Assembly: GCF_003007785.1 (NCBI RefSeq)
Contig: NZ_PXOH01000013.1
Location: 1-64,000, forward strand
From: Aphanothece hegewaldii CCALA 016
GTDB lineage: Bacteria; Cyanobacteriota; Cyanobacteriia; Cyanobacteriales; Microcystaceae
Reading direction: 5' to 3'
Length of the DNA: 64,000 nucleotides
The position numbers and the translations under genes were made by a program. How positions within the stretch are numbered: position 1 is the first letter of the stretch; every line of letters begins with the position of its first letter. Shown here piece by piece: positions 26,137-35,105 of the stretch. The notes beneath the pieces are model-generated. The model was not told the DNA's origin. It saw only the letters and a program-made list of their open reading frames with translations, and ran no database searches.

Positions 26137-29025
26137 ATGATTCAATTTATTGATGTCACGAATAGTTCTGGAATTGCTTGGAGTGGGGAAAATAGCGGTT
26201 TTTCGACAGCATGGATAGACTTTAATAGTGATGGACTACCCGACTTATGGGTTACCCCTCATGGCTTCTCTTTACCGAATATCGCTCCGAAACTTTATAT
26301 TAATAATGGAAATGGAACATTTACAGAAGTAAGCGATCAGCTTTTTGGCGGATTTCAATTTAACTCCGATACACATGGCTCGGCTTGGGCGGATTTCGAT
26401 AATGATGGTGATCCAGATGCTTTTCAACTGGTGGGCGGCGGTGTTGGTACGGGTGCAGATCCAAGCCTTCTTTTTATTAATGAGAATGGAACACTCAAAG
26501 AAAATGCCGCACAATTAGGCGTAGATTTACCCGAAGGGCGAGGCCGCTCACCTTTATTATTTGATTGGAATAACGATGGTAATTTAGATTTATTAGAGGT
26601 CAACATAGCGCGTCCTGATGGTCTAGCACCGACCACTTTATTTAAGCAGACCAGCAATGGTTTTATTGAGATTAATGAATTAGTAGGACTGCCTCCGATT
26701 GCTGCTGAATGGGCTCAGATAGCGGATCTATTTGGTGATGGAAAGCCCGATCTGATTTTTGGAAGTGACCCTTTAAAGGTTTTTACTCAAGAAAATGAAG
26801 TTTTTCAGGATATTAGTGATCAGTTTCCCGTTATTAACAATATTCATGATGTGGCGATCGCTGACTTTAATGGCGATTTAATAAACGATATTTTCGCTGT
26901 TCGCGGCCTACCAACTAATGAAATCTCTCAGCTATTTCAAGGACAGTCTAATGTCGCTTTTGCGATACTAATTGCTGATGCAGGACAAGCCGGAGTCAGC
27001 TTTACTACTTCAGGAGATGTGACCTTTGATTTTTCAAGCCGTATTGAGGGCGTAGCAATTGACTCTTCGAGAATTTATTTGGGTGCGAATGGAATTAGTC
27101 CATCAAGCCAAGCTTTGATCACTTCAAATCCATCTAATAGTTGTGGGTGCGCTACTTGTCGAGCTAGTGCATTGACTCTATCTCAAGCTTTGTCTTTATC
27201 GCCCAATGATCCTAATGTCATCGGCATTAAAACTATAACTTCTAATTCTGCACCAGGATTATATATTGGTTACGATCCAGCGACGCAAACTTGGCAGGCG
27301 GTTAACCATACCAGATTTTTCACGAAAAAACTTCAATTAACGATCGCCAGCACTGACCCTATATCTAACTTAACGCCAATCGGCTTTACAAATCCAGATT
27401 TATCAACCCTTGGTGCATTACAACCCGTTCTCCTCATGTATGATCCCCAAACAGGGCAATATGTCGATCGTACCGTAGAAGCCGGATTAAGTCTGCCGAT
27501 GGTGAGTAGAGCGATGACATCTGGCGACTTTGATAACGATGGAGATATCGATCTTTTTGGGACTCGTGCTGGTATGGTCAGTGTTGGCAATATTCTTTAT
27601 GAAAATCAAGGAGATGGGACTTTTGTTGAGGTTCCCCAAGCCGGAAGCGCGACAACCAGCGCAATTGGGCTTCATGACCAAGGGTTTAATGCTAATTTAA
27701 GTGCTATTACTGCTGATTATGATCAAAATGGCACTCTCGACATCTTTGTGCCTCATTCGGCTCTCAGAAACACTGAAAAAAACTATCTCGCACTCCCTCC
27801 TCAACTTTATCAAAATCAGGGCAATGACAATTCATGGCTCGAAATTGACTTAGAAGGGGTCGTCTCCAACCGTGATGGCATTGGTGCTAAAGTTTTTGTG
27901 ACGGCGGGAGGCGTGACCCAACTACGCGAACAAAACGGCGGGCGACATCAATATGGACAAAACTTTCAGCGACTGCACTTTGGCTTAGGTAGTAATACTA
28001 TAGTTGAGAAAATTGCGATTCAATGGCCTTCGGGAATTATTCAAGAGATCAACAATGTATCCGCCAATCAAATCATAAATATTGTTGAATCCACTGCTAG
28101 TTTAACCCCACAAACGATTAACGGCACATTTAATAATGACAGTCTCTTTGGCGGAATAACAGATAATACAATATTTGGTTATGAAGGAAATGATTATCTT
28201 AATGGCGGTGCAGGTAACGATTTATTGCGGGGTCATCTTGGTAATGACACCTTAGATGGTGGCGCTGGTGATGATACTCTATTTGGCTCTCTTGATTCCG
28301 ATCGTCTTTTGGGCGGTAGTGGCAATGATCAACTGAATGGTGAAGGGGGTAATGATACTCTTATTGGTGGGTTTGGTATAGATACCCTCATCGGATTAAA
28401 AGGAAATGATACTTATGTAGTGGATGATCCCAACGATGTCATTATTGAAAATGTCAATGAAGGAAGAGATACTGTTGAGACGACCCTTTCTTCTTGGACG
28501 TTGGGCGCTAATGTAGAAAACTTGACTTTTAGGAGTAGTTCTTCTTTTGCTAAGTTGACGAGAAATTTTTTCATTTATGGAACTGGAAATAATCTTAATA
28601 ACATTCTTACTGGTAATCAAAACCCCAATATTTTAGAGGGGAATAATGGTAATGATACCCTCATTGGTGGTAATGGAAATGATATTCTAATTGGTGGGAT
28701 AGGTGCCGATAGATTTACTTTTAATATTCTCAGGAATCAGATTGATACAATTACTGATTTTGCGAAAGAGCAAGGAGATAAAATAGCTATTTCGGCCGCA
28801 GGTTTTGCTCTGGATCTTGTTCCAGGGCGACTTTCTTCGGGCCGCTTTCTCTCAGGTGCAGGCATTACAGAAGCCGCTAATATCAATCAACGCTTTATCT
28901 ATAATACAACGAATGGCGCTTTATTTTTTGATGCTGATGGGAGTGAAATTACTTCATTGCCTATTCAAATAGCCACTCTGAGTGGCACTCCTTCTTTGAC
29001 TCATACTGATATTGTTATCTTCTAA
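26137..29025 (+). CDS. Large secreted FG-GAP / ASPIC-UnbV / RTX protein, paralogue B
   Basis: 962 residues, colinear with the gene just upstream: FG-GAP repeats (DFNSDGLPDLW, DFDNDGDPDAF, DWNNDGNLDLL), the linking domain with Cys336-Gly-Cys338-x2-Cys341, a second FG-GAP block ([22 protein letters not shown]), ASPIC/UnbV ([17 protein letters not shown]), RTX repeats and the same export-type C-terminus ([24 protein letters not shown]). The ASPIC region is almost identical at DNA level to paralogue A while other parts differ clearly. 246 bp separate the two genes, and each has its own start. No HlyBD/TolC-type exporter genes are nearby. Confidence 0.85.
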   Translation: MIQFIDVTNSSGIAWSGENSGFSTAWIDFNSDGLPDLWVTPHGFSLPNIAPKLYINNGNGTFTEVSDQLFGGFQFNSDTHGSAWADFDNDGDPDAFQLVGGGVGTGADPSLLFINENGTLKENAAQLGVDLPEGRGRSPLLFDWNNDGNLDLLEVNIARPDGLAPTTLFKQTSNGFIEINELVGLPPIAAEWAQIADLFGDGKPDLIFGSDPLKVFTQENEVFQDISDQFPVINNIHDVAIADFNGDLINDIFAVRGLPTNEISQLFQGQSNVAFAILIADAGQAGVSFTTSGDVTFDFSSRIEGVAIDSSRIYLGANGISPSSQALITSNPSNSCGCATCRASALTLSQALSLSPNDPNVIGIKTITSNSAPGLYIGYDPATQTWQAVNHTRFFTKKLQLTIASTDPISNLTPIGFTNPDLSTLGALQPVLLMYDPQTGQYVDRTVEAGLSLPMVSRAMTSGDFDNDGDIDLFGTRAGMVSVGNILYENQGDGTFVEVPQAGSATTSAIGLHDQGFNANLSAITADYDQNGTLDIFVPHSALRNTEKNYLALPPQLYQNQGNDNSWLEIDLEGVVSNRDGIGAKVFVTAGGVTQLREQNGGRHQYGQNFQRLHFGLGSNTIVEKIAIQWPSGIIQEINNVSANQIINIVESTASLTPQTINGTFNNDSLFGGITDNTIFGYEGNDYLNGGAGNDLLRGHLGNDTLDGGAGDDTLFGSLDSDRLLGGSGNDQLNGEGGNDTLIGGFGIDTLIGLKGNDTYVVDDPNDVIIENVNEGRDTVETTLSSWTLGANVENLTFRSSSSFAKLTRNFFIYGTGNNLNNILTGNQNPNILEGNNGNDTLIGGNGNDILIGGIGADRFTFNILRNQIDTITDFAKEQGDKIAISAAGFALDLVPGRLSSGRFLSGAGITEAANINQRFIYNTTNGALFFDADGSEITSLPIQIATLSGTPSLTHTDIVIF

Positions 29026-29166
29026 TTTCTTGATAAATATTAATTTAATATGTTATTGTAGTAAGTCAAGCGTCAAGTACAGACGAAACCAAAGCGCGTC
29101 TATACACATTTTTTATAGGATTTAGTTATTAAATCGAGTCATTAATAGGACACAAGCAAATTAAAT

Positions 29167-29871
29167 ATGTTAAAGGTCGTTTTATTTGATTTTAATGGAG
29201 TGATTATTAATGATGAACTGATTCACCAAGAATTAATCGAAGATATTTTACTCGGTGAAAACTTAACACCCAAAGCTTCTGAGTTTCAAGAACTCTGTTT
29301 AGGAAGAAGCGATCGCAGTTGTTTAAGAGATATTTTAGCTCGTAGAGGTCGCATCGTTTCTGAAGATTATCTCACAAAATTGATTAATTCAAAAGCATTA
29401 TCTTATCAAAATAAAATTGAAAAGCTCGAAAAATTGCCCCTATATTCAGGTTTAGAAACTTGTTTAGAAAAAATTATCAATAAAGGTTTAAAACTTGGTT
29501 TAGTGACTGGTGCTTTACGTTCGGAAGTTGAATTAATCTTACAACGCGCTGTGCTTTCACGATATTTTGATATTATTGTATCAGGTGATGAAATTATTAA
29601 TAGTAAACCGAATCCCGAAGGTTATTTACTAGCCGTAGAGCGTTTCAACCGTTTAGATTTTAACCTCAGATTACAACCATCTGAATGTTTAGTGATTGAA
29701 GATAGTCCGGCTGGAATTGAAGCGGCAAAACGAGCAGGTATGCAGGTTGTAGGGATTGCTAATACTTATCCTTTTCATTTTATGCAACGCTTATCAAATT
29801 GGGCGATCGATTATCTCAAAGATTTAGATTTAGAGCGCATAGAAACAGTATTTAATCGAATGAGTGCATAA
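29167..29871 (+). CDS. HAD-superfamily phosphatase/phosphoglucomutase-like hydrolase (CbbY/Gph type)
   Basis: 234 residues. HAD motif I is VLFDFNGVIINDE with the nucleophile Asp and second Asp replaced by Asn (DFN instead of DFD), motif II SLVTGALRSE-like (LGLVTGALRSEV), motif III the Lys in SKPNPEGYL, and motif IV IEDSPAGIEAAKRAGM. The alpha-helical cap between motifs I and II places it with beta-phosphoglucomutase or phosphoglycolate phosphatase-like enzymes. The Asn at motif I position 3 is unusual because that residue is the general acid in phosphatases. Substrate unknown; cytoplasmic, monocistronic. Confidence 0.82.
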   Translation: MLKVVLFDFNGVIINDELIHQELIEDILLGENLTPKASEFQELCLGRSDRSCLRDILARRGRIVSEDYLTKLINSKALSYQNKIEKLEKLPLYSGLETCLEKIINKGLKLGLVTGALRSEVELILQRAVLSRYFDIIVSGDEIINSKPNPEGYLLAVERFNRLDFNLRLQPSECLVIEDSPAGIEAAKRAGMQVVGIANTYPFHFMQRLSNWAIDYLKDLDLERIETVFNRMSA

Positions 29872-29906
29872 TTATCTCAAATTTGGACAAATTCTCCCCA
29901 AACCGA

Positions 29907-29930
29907 TGTAGGGGTTTGGAAACCAAACCC
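29907..29930. repeat. Palindromic intergenic repeat, copy 3
   Basis: TGTAGGGGTTTGG-AAA-CCAAACCC, the reverse orientation of the copy at 4897. It sits between the HAD gene and the DUF1361 gene. Confidence 0.85.
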
Positions 29931-30030
29931 ATTTTGTATAAGAATTTGGTGTGACAGTATAATGATCAAAGATAGAGATGCAATTATATTTCGTCTCTAC
30001 TGCCATATGTTGCGTTACAGTATAATCTTT

Positions 30031-30642
30031 ATGCAAATCATAAGGTACATTTGGAAGGCGTTGGATTACAGTCATTCTTTTATGGCTTGGAATTTATTTT
30101 TGGCTTTTATTCCCTTAGTTTTAAGTATTTTTCTCTTTCGATTTTCACAAAAACGCTCTTTATTTTGGTGGTTTATTTTCCTAACTTTTTTGGCATTTTT
30201 ACCGAATGCGCCTTATGTTCTCACTGATGTAATTCATTTAATTGACTTAATTCGTTTTGGGTTTTCTGTCTGGATTATTACTTTAGTTCTAATTCCTCAA
30301 TATACTTTCTTTATTTTGGCTGGCTTTATTGCTTATGTTTTATCGGTGATTAATTTGGGATTTTATTTAGAAAACCAAGGATATAGAAAATATGTTTTAT
30401 CTTCCGAATTAATCATACATCTTCTATCTGGAATTGGTATTTATCTAGGTCGTTTTCAACGCTTTAATAGTTGGGATTTTGTCACTCGACCGATTTATTT
30501 ATTAAAAATTAGTATCGAACAGTTAACCGATAAAGAGCCGATTCTTGTCATTATTATTACAACATTTGTCATTACTTTTCTCTATTGGTTACTCAAACAA
30601 GTTATTTTAGGGCTTGAACTAAGATTTAAAGAAAATCGTTAA
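30031..30642 (+). CDS. DUF1361 multi-pass membrane protein
   Basis: 203 residues from the ATG at 30031; in-frame ATGs at 29962 and 30007 are alternatives. About six hydrophobic helices. The family signature is the N-terminal SFMAWNLFLAFIPLVLS followed by LAFLPNAPYVLTDVIHLI, which I associate with DUF1361. The function of the family is unknown. A near-repeated ACAGTATAAT at 29953 and 30016 looks like -10 promoter elements; the second would make a transcript too short-leadered for the 30031 start, so the start is uncertain. Confidence 0.75.
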   Translation: MQIIRYIWKALDYSHSFMAWNLFLAFIPLVLSIFLFRFSQKRSLFWWFIFLTFLAFLPNAPYVLTDVIHLIDLIRFGFSVWIITLVLIPQYTFFILAGFIAYVLSVINLGFYLENQGYRKYVLSSELIIHLLSGIGIYLGRFQRFNSWDFVTRPIYLLKISIEQLTDKEPILVIIITTFVITFLYWLLKQVILGLELRFKENR

Positions 30643-30653
30643 ATAATGCTAGT

Positions 30654-30845
30654 TTAAATAGTTTTTTCGACTTTTTGTCTATTAAGCAGACGTTCTCTTT
30701 TTTGTTTCCGTAGTTCTGCTTCTATCATGGCAATGAATTCATCAAGTTGTAAATTAAGTAAATCTAATTGATGATTAGATTCTCTCAATCCTTTTAAACT
30801 TTGTTTTCTAGCTTCTTCATTAGGAACTGTTCTTTGTTGAGTCAT
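30654..30845 (-). CDS. Small coiled-coil protein, paralogue of the gene at 59144
   Basis: 63 residues from MTQQ (four residues can be added upstream). Nearly all helical: an LR-x-SN-x-QLDLLNLQLDEFIAMIEAELRKQ stretch with a leucine heptad, then a basic tail. The gene at 59144 codes a protein of the same length with the same spacing of residues (NLRQTR..., FNLELAEINALLAEQLRNQ). I know no function. It sits 3' to the DUF1361 gene, convergent with it, and upstream of cysS on the same strand. Confidence 0.6.
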   Translation of the reverse strand: MTQQRTVPNEEARKQSLKGLRESNHQLDLLNLQLDEFIAMIEAELRKQKRERLLNRQKVEKTI

Positions 30846-30887
30846 GGTATATTTCAAATTCTTTTACAATTTAGCCATAATTAATCT

Positions 30888-32369
30888 TTATTCTCGATGC
30901 CATTTAGTGCCACCACCGGGTTGATCGATTAGAATAATACCTTGTGATTTTAACTCATCTCGAATACGATCGCCCTCAGCAAAGTTCTTATTTTTTCTGG
31001 CTTCGGCGCGTTGTTGGATCAAAGATTCTATTCGTTCATCACTTAATATCAAAGAATGTTGCTCAATTCTGAAAGCTTCTTCTTCCATAGAAAAAGTAGC
31101 TGATAATGGCTGTTTTAGCACTTCTAGTCCTAAAACTTCCGATAATTTAACTAAAGTATGCCATTTTTCTTTTAGGCTTTCTGAAGATATTTCTATATTT
31201 CCTTGATGAACAAATAAATTCCTTTCTTTACGAATTTCTTTAGCCAATTCAAATAAAATGGCTAAACCACCAGCAAAATTAAAATCATCATCAACGGCTT
31301 CATTAAAACGATCGACATAGGAATCAATAAGTTTATTATCACCTGTCCAACCTAATTGTTGTCCGAATTGTTCACCAAAAAGTAACCCTTCTTTTAGGGT
31401 AGTCCATCCGTTAGTCGATGCTTGTAATGCTTCATCGGTAAAATCTAGAGGTTTACGATATTGTGCTTGGAGAATAAATAAACGAACCGCATTTCTGTCA
31501 TATTTATCCAGTAATTCCCGAATCGTAATAAAATTACCCAAAGACTTCGACATTTTCTCGCCGCCGACTTTCACCATTCCATTGTGCATCCAATAGCGGG
31601 CTAAAGGCTTTTCTGTAGCCGCTTCAGATTGAGCGATTTCATTTTCGTGATGGGGAAAAACAAGATCACTACCCCCCACATGAATATCTATTGTCTCTCC
31701 TAGATGTTCTCTAACCATTGCAGAACACTCTATATGCCACCCCGGACGACCGTTACCCCATTTTGACTCCCAAAACGGTTCATTAGGTTTAGCGGCTTTC
31801 CAGAGGGCAAAATCATTCATGTCTTTTTTCTTTTGGGCTTCGGGATCTTCTGCGTCAACTCGGCCACTTGCGCCAACGATGAGATCTTCTAGTTTACGTC
31901 CTGAAAGCTTGCCATATTCAGTAAATTTACGCACAGAATAATAAACGTCACCTTGGGACTCGTAAGCAAAGCCTTTTTCTTCTAATTCACAGACGAGACA
32001 TTTAATGCCATTTAGGGTATGTGTAGCACGGGGATAGACATCGGCTTGTCTAACACCGAGTCTTTCCATATCTTCAAAATAAGCAGCGATGAAGCGTTCT
32101 GAGACATCTTCCATTGATGAATTTTCTTTGTTTGCGCGGTTGAGAATTTTATCATCAATATCGGTAAAATTCTGCACATATTTAACCTGATAGCCACGCC
32201 ATTCTAAGTACCTTCGTACTAAATCCCAAATTACACAAGTTCGCGCATGACCCAAATGGCAATAGTCATAAACCGTGATGCCACAGCAATACATCTGAAC
32301 CTGATGGGGTTTGAGTGATGTAAAAGATTCTTTTTGACGAGTGAGAGTGTTATAGAGACATATAGTCAT
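30888..32369 (-). CDS. cysS: Cysteinyl-tRNA synthetase
   Basis: 493 residues, class I synthetase that charges tRNA-Cys. The HIGH motif appears as YDYCHLGHART and the KMSKS motif as GGEKMSKSLGNF. Zinc ligands are plausible at the early Cys (MYCCGITVYD), the Cys in HIECSAMV and HHENEIAQSE. The C-terminal anticodon region includes the LIQQRAEARKNKNFAEGDRIRDEL helix typical of CysRS. It is 15 bp downstream of accB on the same strand, so probably co-transcribed with it. Confidence 0.95.
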   Translation of the reverse strand: MTICLYNTLTRQKESFTSLKPHQVQMYCCGITVYDYCHLGHARTCVIWDLVRRYLEWRGYQVKYVQNFTDIDDKILNRANKENSSMEDVSERFIAAYFEDMERLGVRQADVYPRATHTLNGIKCLVCELEEKGFAYESQGDVYYSVRKFTEYGKLSGRKLEDLIVGASGRVDAEDPEAQKKKDMNDFALWKAAKPNEPFWESKWGNGRPGWHIECSAMVREHLGETIDIHVGGSDLVFPHHENEIAQSEAATEKPLARYWMHNGMVKVGGEKMSKSLGNFITIRELLDKYDRNAVRLFILQAQYRKPLDFTDEALQASTNGWTTLKEGLLFGEQFGQQLGWTGDNKLIDSYVDRFNEAVDDDFNFAGGLAILFELAKEIRKERNLFVHQGNIEISSESLKEKWHTLVKLSEVLGLEVLKQPLSATFSMEEEAFRIEQHSLILSDERIESLIQQRAEARKNKNFAEGDRIRDELKSQGIILIDQPGGGTKWHRE

Positions 32370-32384
32370 GACGCATTATTAAAA

Positions 32385-32870
32385 TTATTCTGGGTTGACC
32401 CACATTAAGGTCTGTCCGTATTCTACAGGTTCGCCATTATCGACAACAATTTCCATAATTTGTCCTGCGACTTCTGCTTCTATTTCGTTCATTAGCTTCA
32501 TTGCTTCAATGATACATACTGTTTGACCATTGCGAATCCGATCGCTTGTATCAACAAAGGGAGCTTCATCGGGGGCTGATGCACGATAGAAAGTGCCTAC
32601 CATCGGTGAGGTAATAGCGACCCATTTTTTATCAACTTGGGATGCTGTCGGTTCGGTGGGAGTTGGTTCAATTTTTGGCGGAGGTGGGGGCGCGACTGGC
32701 GTTGTTTGTATAGGAACAACGGGTATTGGAAGATCGACAGAGGGACTTAATACTGTTGTACCCTTGCGTACCGTCAGTTCAAAATCATCACTTTTTAGGA
32801 TCAGTTCCGTAATATCTGTTCTCGCTATTGCCGTTAACAGTTCTCGGAGTTCATTATAGTTAATTGACAC
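32385..32870 (-). CDS. accB: Biotin carboxyl carrier protein of acetyl-CoA carboxylase
   Basis: 161 residues. It carries biotin between the carboxylase and carboxyltransferase of acetyl-CoA carboxylase, the first step of fatty-acid synthesis. The biotinyl domain is C-terminal with the target Lys125 in IIEAMKLMNEIEAE. A Pro/Thr-rich hinge (residues about 45-78, PPPPPKIEPTPTEPT) joins it to the N-terminal dimer-forming part. The gene follows efp on the same strand, an order common in cyanobacteria (efp-accB). Confidence 0.95.
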   Translation of the reverse strand: MSINYNELRELLTAIARTDITELILKSDDFELTVRKGTTVLSPSVDLPIPVVPIQTTPVAPPPPPKIEPTPTEPTASQVDKKWVAITSPMVGTFYRASAPDEAPFVDTSDRIRNGQTVCIIEAMKLMNEIEAEVAGQIMEIVVDNGEPVEYGQTLMWVNPE

Positions 32871-32957
32871 TAATTCATCCCCACTACTTTGCGGTAATTA
32901 GCGTTAGTTGCCTGAAAAGAAGAAAATTTTAGACAACTAACTTGGTAATTTTTTATT

Positions 32958-33515
32958 TTATTCCCGTCCCAAATATGAGCCATCGCGGGTATCTACTTTA
33001 ATACGTTCTCCAATTGAGATAAACAAAGGTACCATAATTTGCGCTCCTGTTTCGACAATGGCTGGTTTTGAGCCTCCTGTCGCGGTATCGCCTTTGACAC
33101 CTGGATCAGTCTCAGTGACTTCTAGGATAACGGATGTCGGCAGTTCAACTTCTAACACCTGTTCATTCCAAAAGACAATATTAACTTCCATGCCTTCTTT
33201 AATAAACTTAACGCGATCGCCTATTTTATTGGGGGCTAAAGTTGCTTCTTCAAAAGTCTCCATATCCATGAAGACATATTGATCACCTTCTTTGTAGGTG
33301 TGTTGCATGGTTCGCTTTTCTATAGACGCTTGTGGGACGGTTTCGCCAGCGCGGAATGTCCGTTCTACTACGTTACCCGACTGGACATTTTTTAGTTTTG
33401 TCCGAACAAAGGCAGATCCTTTACCTGGTTTAACATGGAGAAATTCCACAACCCGCCAGACCGAACCATCTAATTCTATGGTGACACCGCTCCGAAAATC
33501 GTTGCTCGAAATCAT
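32958..33515 (-). CDS. efp: Translation elongation factor P
   Basis: 185 residues, three beta-barrel domains. It relieves ribosome stalling at polyproline. The N-terminal loop is [15 protein letters not shown], whose Lys at the tip is the usual modification site. Domain II starts near [10 protein letters not shown] and the C-terminal domain has the ending [21 protein letters not shown]. Upstream of accB, 87 bp apart and likely in one transcript. Confidence 0.96.
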   Translation of the reverse strand: MISSNDFRSGVTIELDGSVWRVVEFLHVKPGKGSAFVRTKLKNVQSGNVVERTFRAGETVPQASIEKRTMQHTYKEGDQYVFMDMETFEEATLAPNKIGDRVKFIKEGMEVNIVFWNEQVLEVELPTSVILEVTETDPGVKGDTATGGSKPAIVETGAQIMVPLFISIGERIKVDTRDGSYLGRE

Positions 33516-33684
33516 GAAATGCTTTTTCAGCTTATAAGGTCAATAGATTATTTTACTAGAATTTGGAGTATTCATTAGTGATTTCTTGTCTGTATATCTC
33601 TCTTGTGCCTCTTGACAAGGGTAGAACTAAAAACATACAAGTATTTTGTGTGTGGCGCGGTTATTTTTAATCCAAGAGAAATTG

Positions 33685-34818
33685 ATGAAACCCATAAATG
33701 TTCTGAAAGGCGATCGCTTTTCTGTATTTAGCAAAGTTTGTCTAGTGGTGGTTCTTGTTTTATCCTTCTGTTTTAGTTTTAGTGAAGCGGCATGGACACT
33801 CAATGAACAAAAACCCATTTTGATTAGTTTTTTAGCCCAAGGGGATGCGGTGACTGATCCTGATGCTATTTTACGCAATGCTCTACCGATTGATAATAAA
33901 CCCGTGCGCCAGTTGCAGGGTGCGATCGAAGATATTGCCAAAAATCTTAAAGCGAAACGTTGGGGACCGATTAAAAAAGATGTTAAGGATGCTTCTTTTG
34001 TTGTCAAGACCAAAACTGATGCAATTTTAGCCAGTGTTTCAGAGTCTCGTCAATCTCTTGCCCAAGACGTACTAGAGCGAATTAAAGGTGAGTTAATTCA
34101 ACTCGATGACTCGGTGACCGTTCAAGATCGAGAAGCGGTTATGAGCTTTTCTAAAGCCATTTTAGCGCAGATTACGAATCTAGAAGAATTGATGGTTCAA
34201 GGATTTCCTTATGAGATCCCCTCCCAATACGCTAATTTACCCCAACTCAAAGGACGGGCAACAGTTGAAGTCAAAACCACTAAAGGTGATATGACTATTG
34301 TAGTCGATGGATATAGCGCCCCGATTAATGGTGGCAATTTTGTTGATTTAGTACAAAGAGGTTTTTACAATAATTTACCGTTTATTCGCTCTGAAGATAA
34401 CTTTGTCGTACAAACGGGTGATCCACTAGGTGCAGAAGATGGGTTTATTGATCCTAAAACCAAAAAATATCGTTCTATTCCCTTAGAAGTAATGGTTAGA
34501 GGGGAAGAAAAGCCTTTTTATGGTGCAACTTTAGAAGATTCGGGAATTTATTTACCTGAACTCGTTCTCCCTTTTAATTCCTTTGGTGCAGTTGCTTTAG
34601 CTCGTCCCTCTACCGATCCGAATGGGGGATCGTCTCAATTTTTCTTCTTTAAATTTGATAATGAATTAACTCCACCTGGATTTAATCTAATGGATGGACA
34701 ATATTCGATCTTTGGCTATCTCGTCAAAGGAAAAGAAGTTCTTGAGGAAATCACAGACAAAGATAAAATTATCTCGGCGGCGGTGGTTGATGGAAGTCAG
34801 AATTTAAATCAGCCCTAG
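33685..34818 (+). CDS. Lumenal/periplasmic cyclophilin-type peptidyl-prolyl isomerase (TLP40/CYP38-like)
   Basis: 377 residues from the ATG at 33685 (an in-frame TTG at 33646 is less likely). A signal peptide (about 1-35, VVLVLSFCFSFSEAAW) is followed by a helical domain (about 40-195, QLQGAIEDIAKNLK, SESRQSLAQDVLERIKGEL) and the cyclophilin barrel (about 200-365: VEVKTTKGDMTIVVDGYSAP, NGGNFVDLVQRGFYNNLPFIR, GSSQFFFF). This order matches TLP40/CYP38, a thylakoid lumen protein that aids photosystem II assembly. Several catalytic cyclophilin residues are altered in such proteins, so the isomerase activity may be weak. Confidence 0.88.
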   Translation: MKPINVLKGDRFSVFSKVCLVVVLVLSFCFSFSEAAWTLNEQKPILISFLAQGDAVTDPDAILRNALPIDNKPVRQLQGAIEDIAKNLKAKRWGPIKKDVKDASFVVKTKTDAILASVSESRQSLAQDVLERIKGELIQLDDSVTVQDREAVMSFSKAILAQITNLEELMVQGFPYEIPSQYANLPQLKGRATVEVKTTKGDMTIVVDGYSAPINGGNFVDLVQRGFYNNLPFIRSEDNFVVQTGDPLGAEDGFIDPKTKKYRSIPLEVMVRGEEKPFYGATLEDSGIYLPELVLPFNSFGAVALARPSTDPNGGSSQFFFFKFDNELTPPGFNLMDGQYSIFGYLVKGKEVLEEITDKDKIISAAVVDGSQNLNQP

Positions 34819-34851
34819 CATTAATACCGCCAGTGAATAGAATTCACGCAT

Positions 34852-34960
34852 CTTAAGCTAAAGTCCATTAAAATGGACTAAGAACATTGAAAAGGAGTCG
34901 GTTTGAACAAGGGGCTGTCTGGGCGACCAGCTTGTAAGCCCCGCCGACTTTAGCTGTAAG
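34852..34960. repeat. Nested inverted-repeat element in the 287-bp gap before crtE
   Basis: Outer arms AGCTAAAGTC (34856-34865) and GACTTTAGCT (34946-34955) are perfect complements, extended by CTTA and GTAAG. Inside lie a perfect hairpin AGTCCATT-AA-AATGGACT (34862-34879), arms AGTCGG/CCGACT (34896-34901, 34944-34949) and GGGGCT/AGCCCC (34911-34916, 34937-34942). It looks like a small non-autonomous element or a structured RNA. Confidence 0.55.
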
Positions 34961-35105
34961 ACAGGGATTTTAATCCTTGGCGGACTAATTACCCCTATTA
35001 AATCTTCATCTTCCATTGGCGCAATCAAAAAAACTTCGGTTTAACTTCTTTTACCCTTAGACAGTAAAATTAAGAGAGCAGTCGGTTGGTTGAACACAAT
35101 TAGAC

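Noticed and set aside
33646..33684. Earlier TTG start for the TLP40-like cyclophilin
   Set aside because: It adds a stretch with no signal-peptide logic, while the ATG at 33685 begins a clean signal peptide.
34852..34960. IS200/IS605 end or TnpB guide RNA
   Set aside because: The hairpins are suggestive, but no transposase or TnpB fragment lies nearby, so I report only the inverted repeats.
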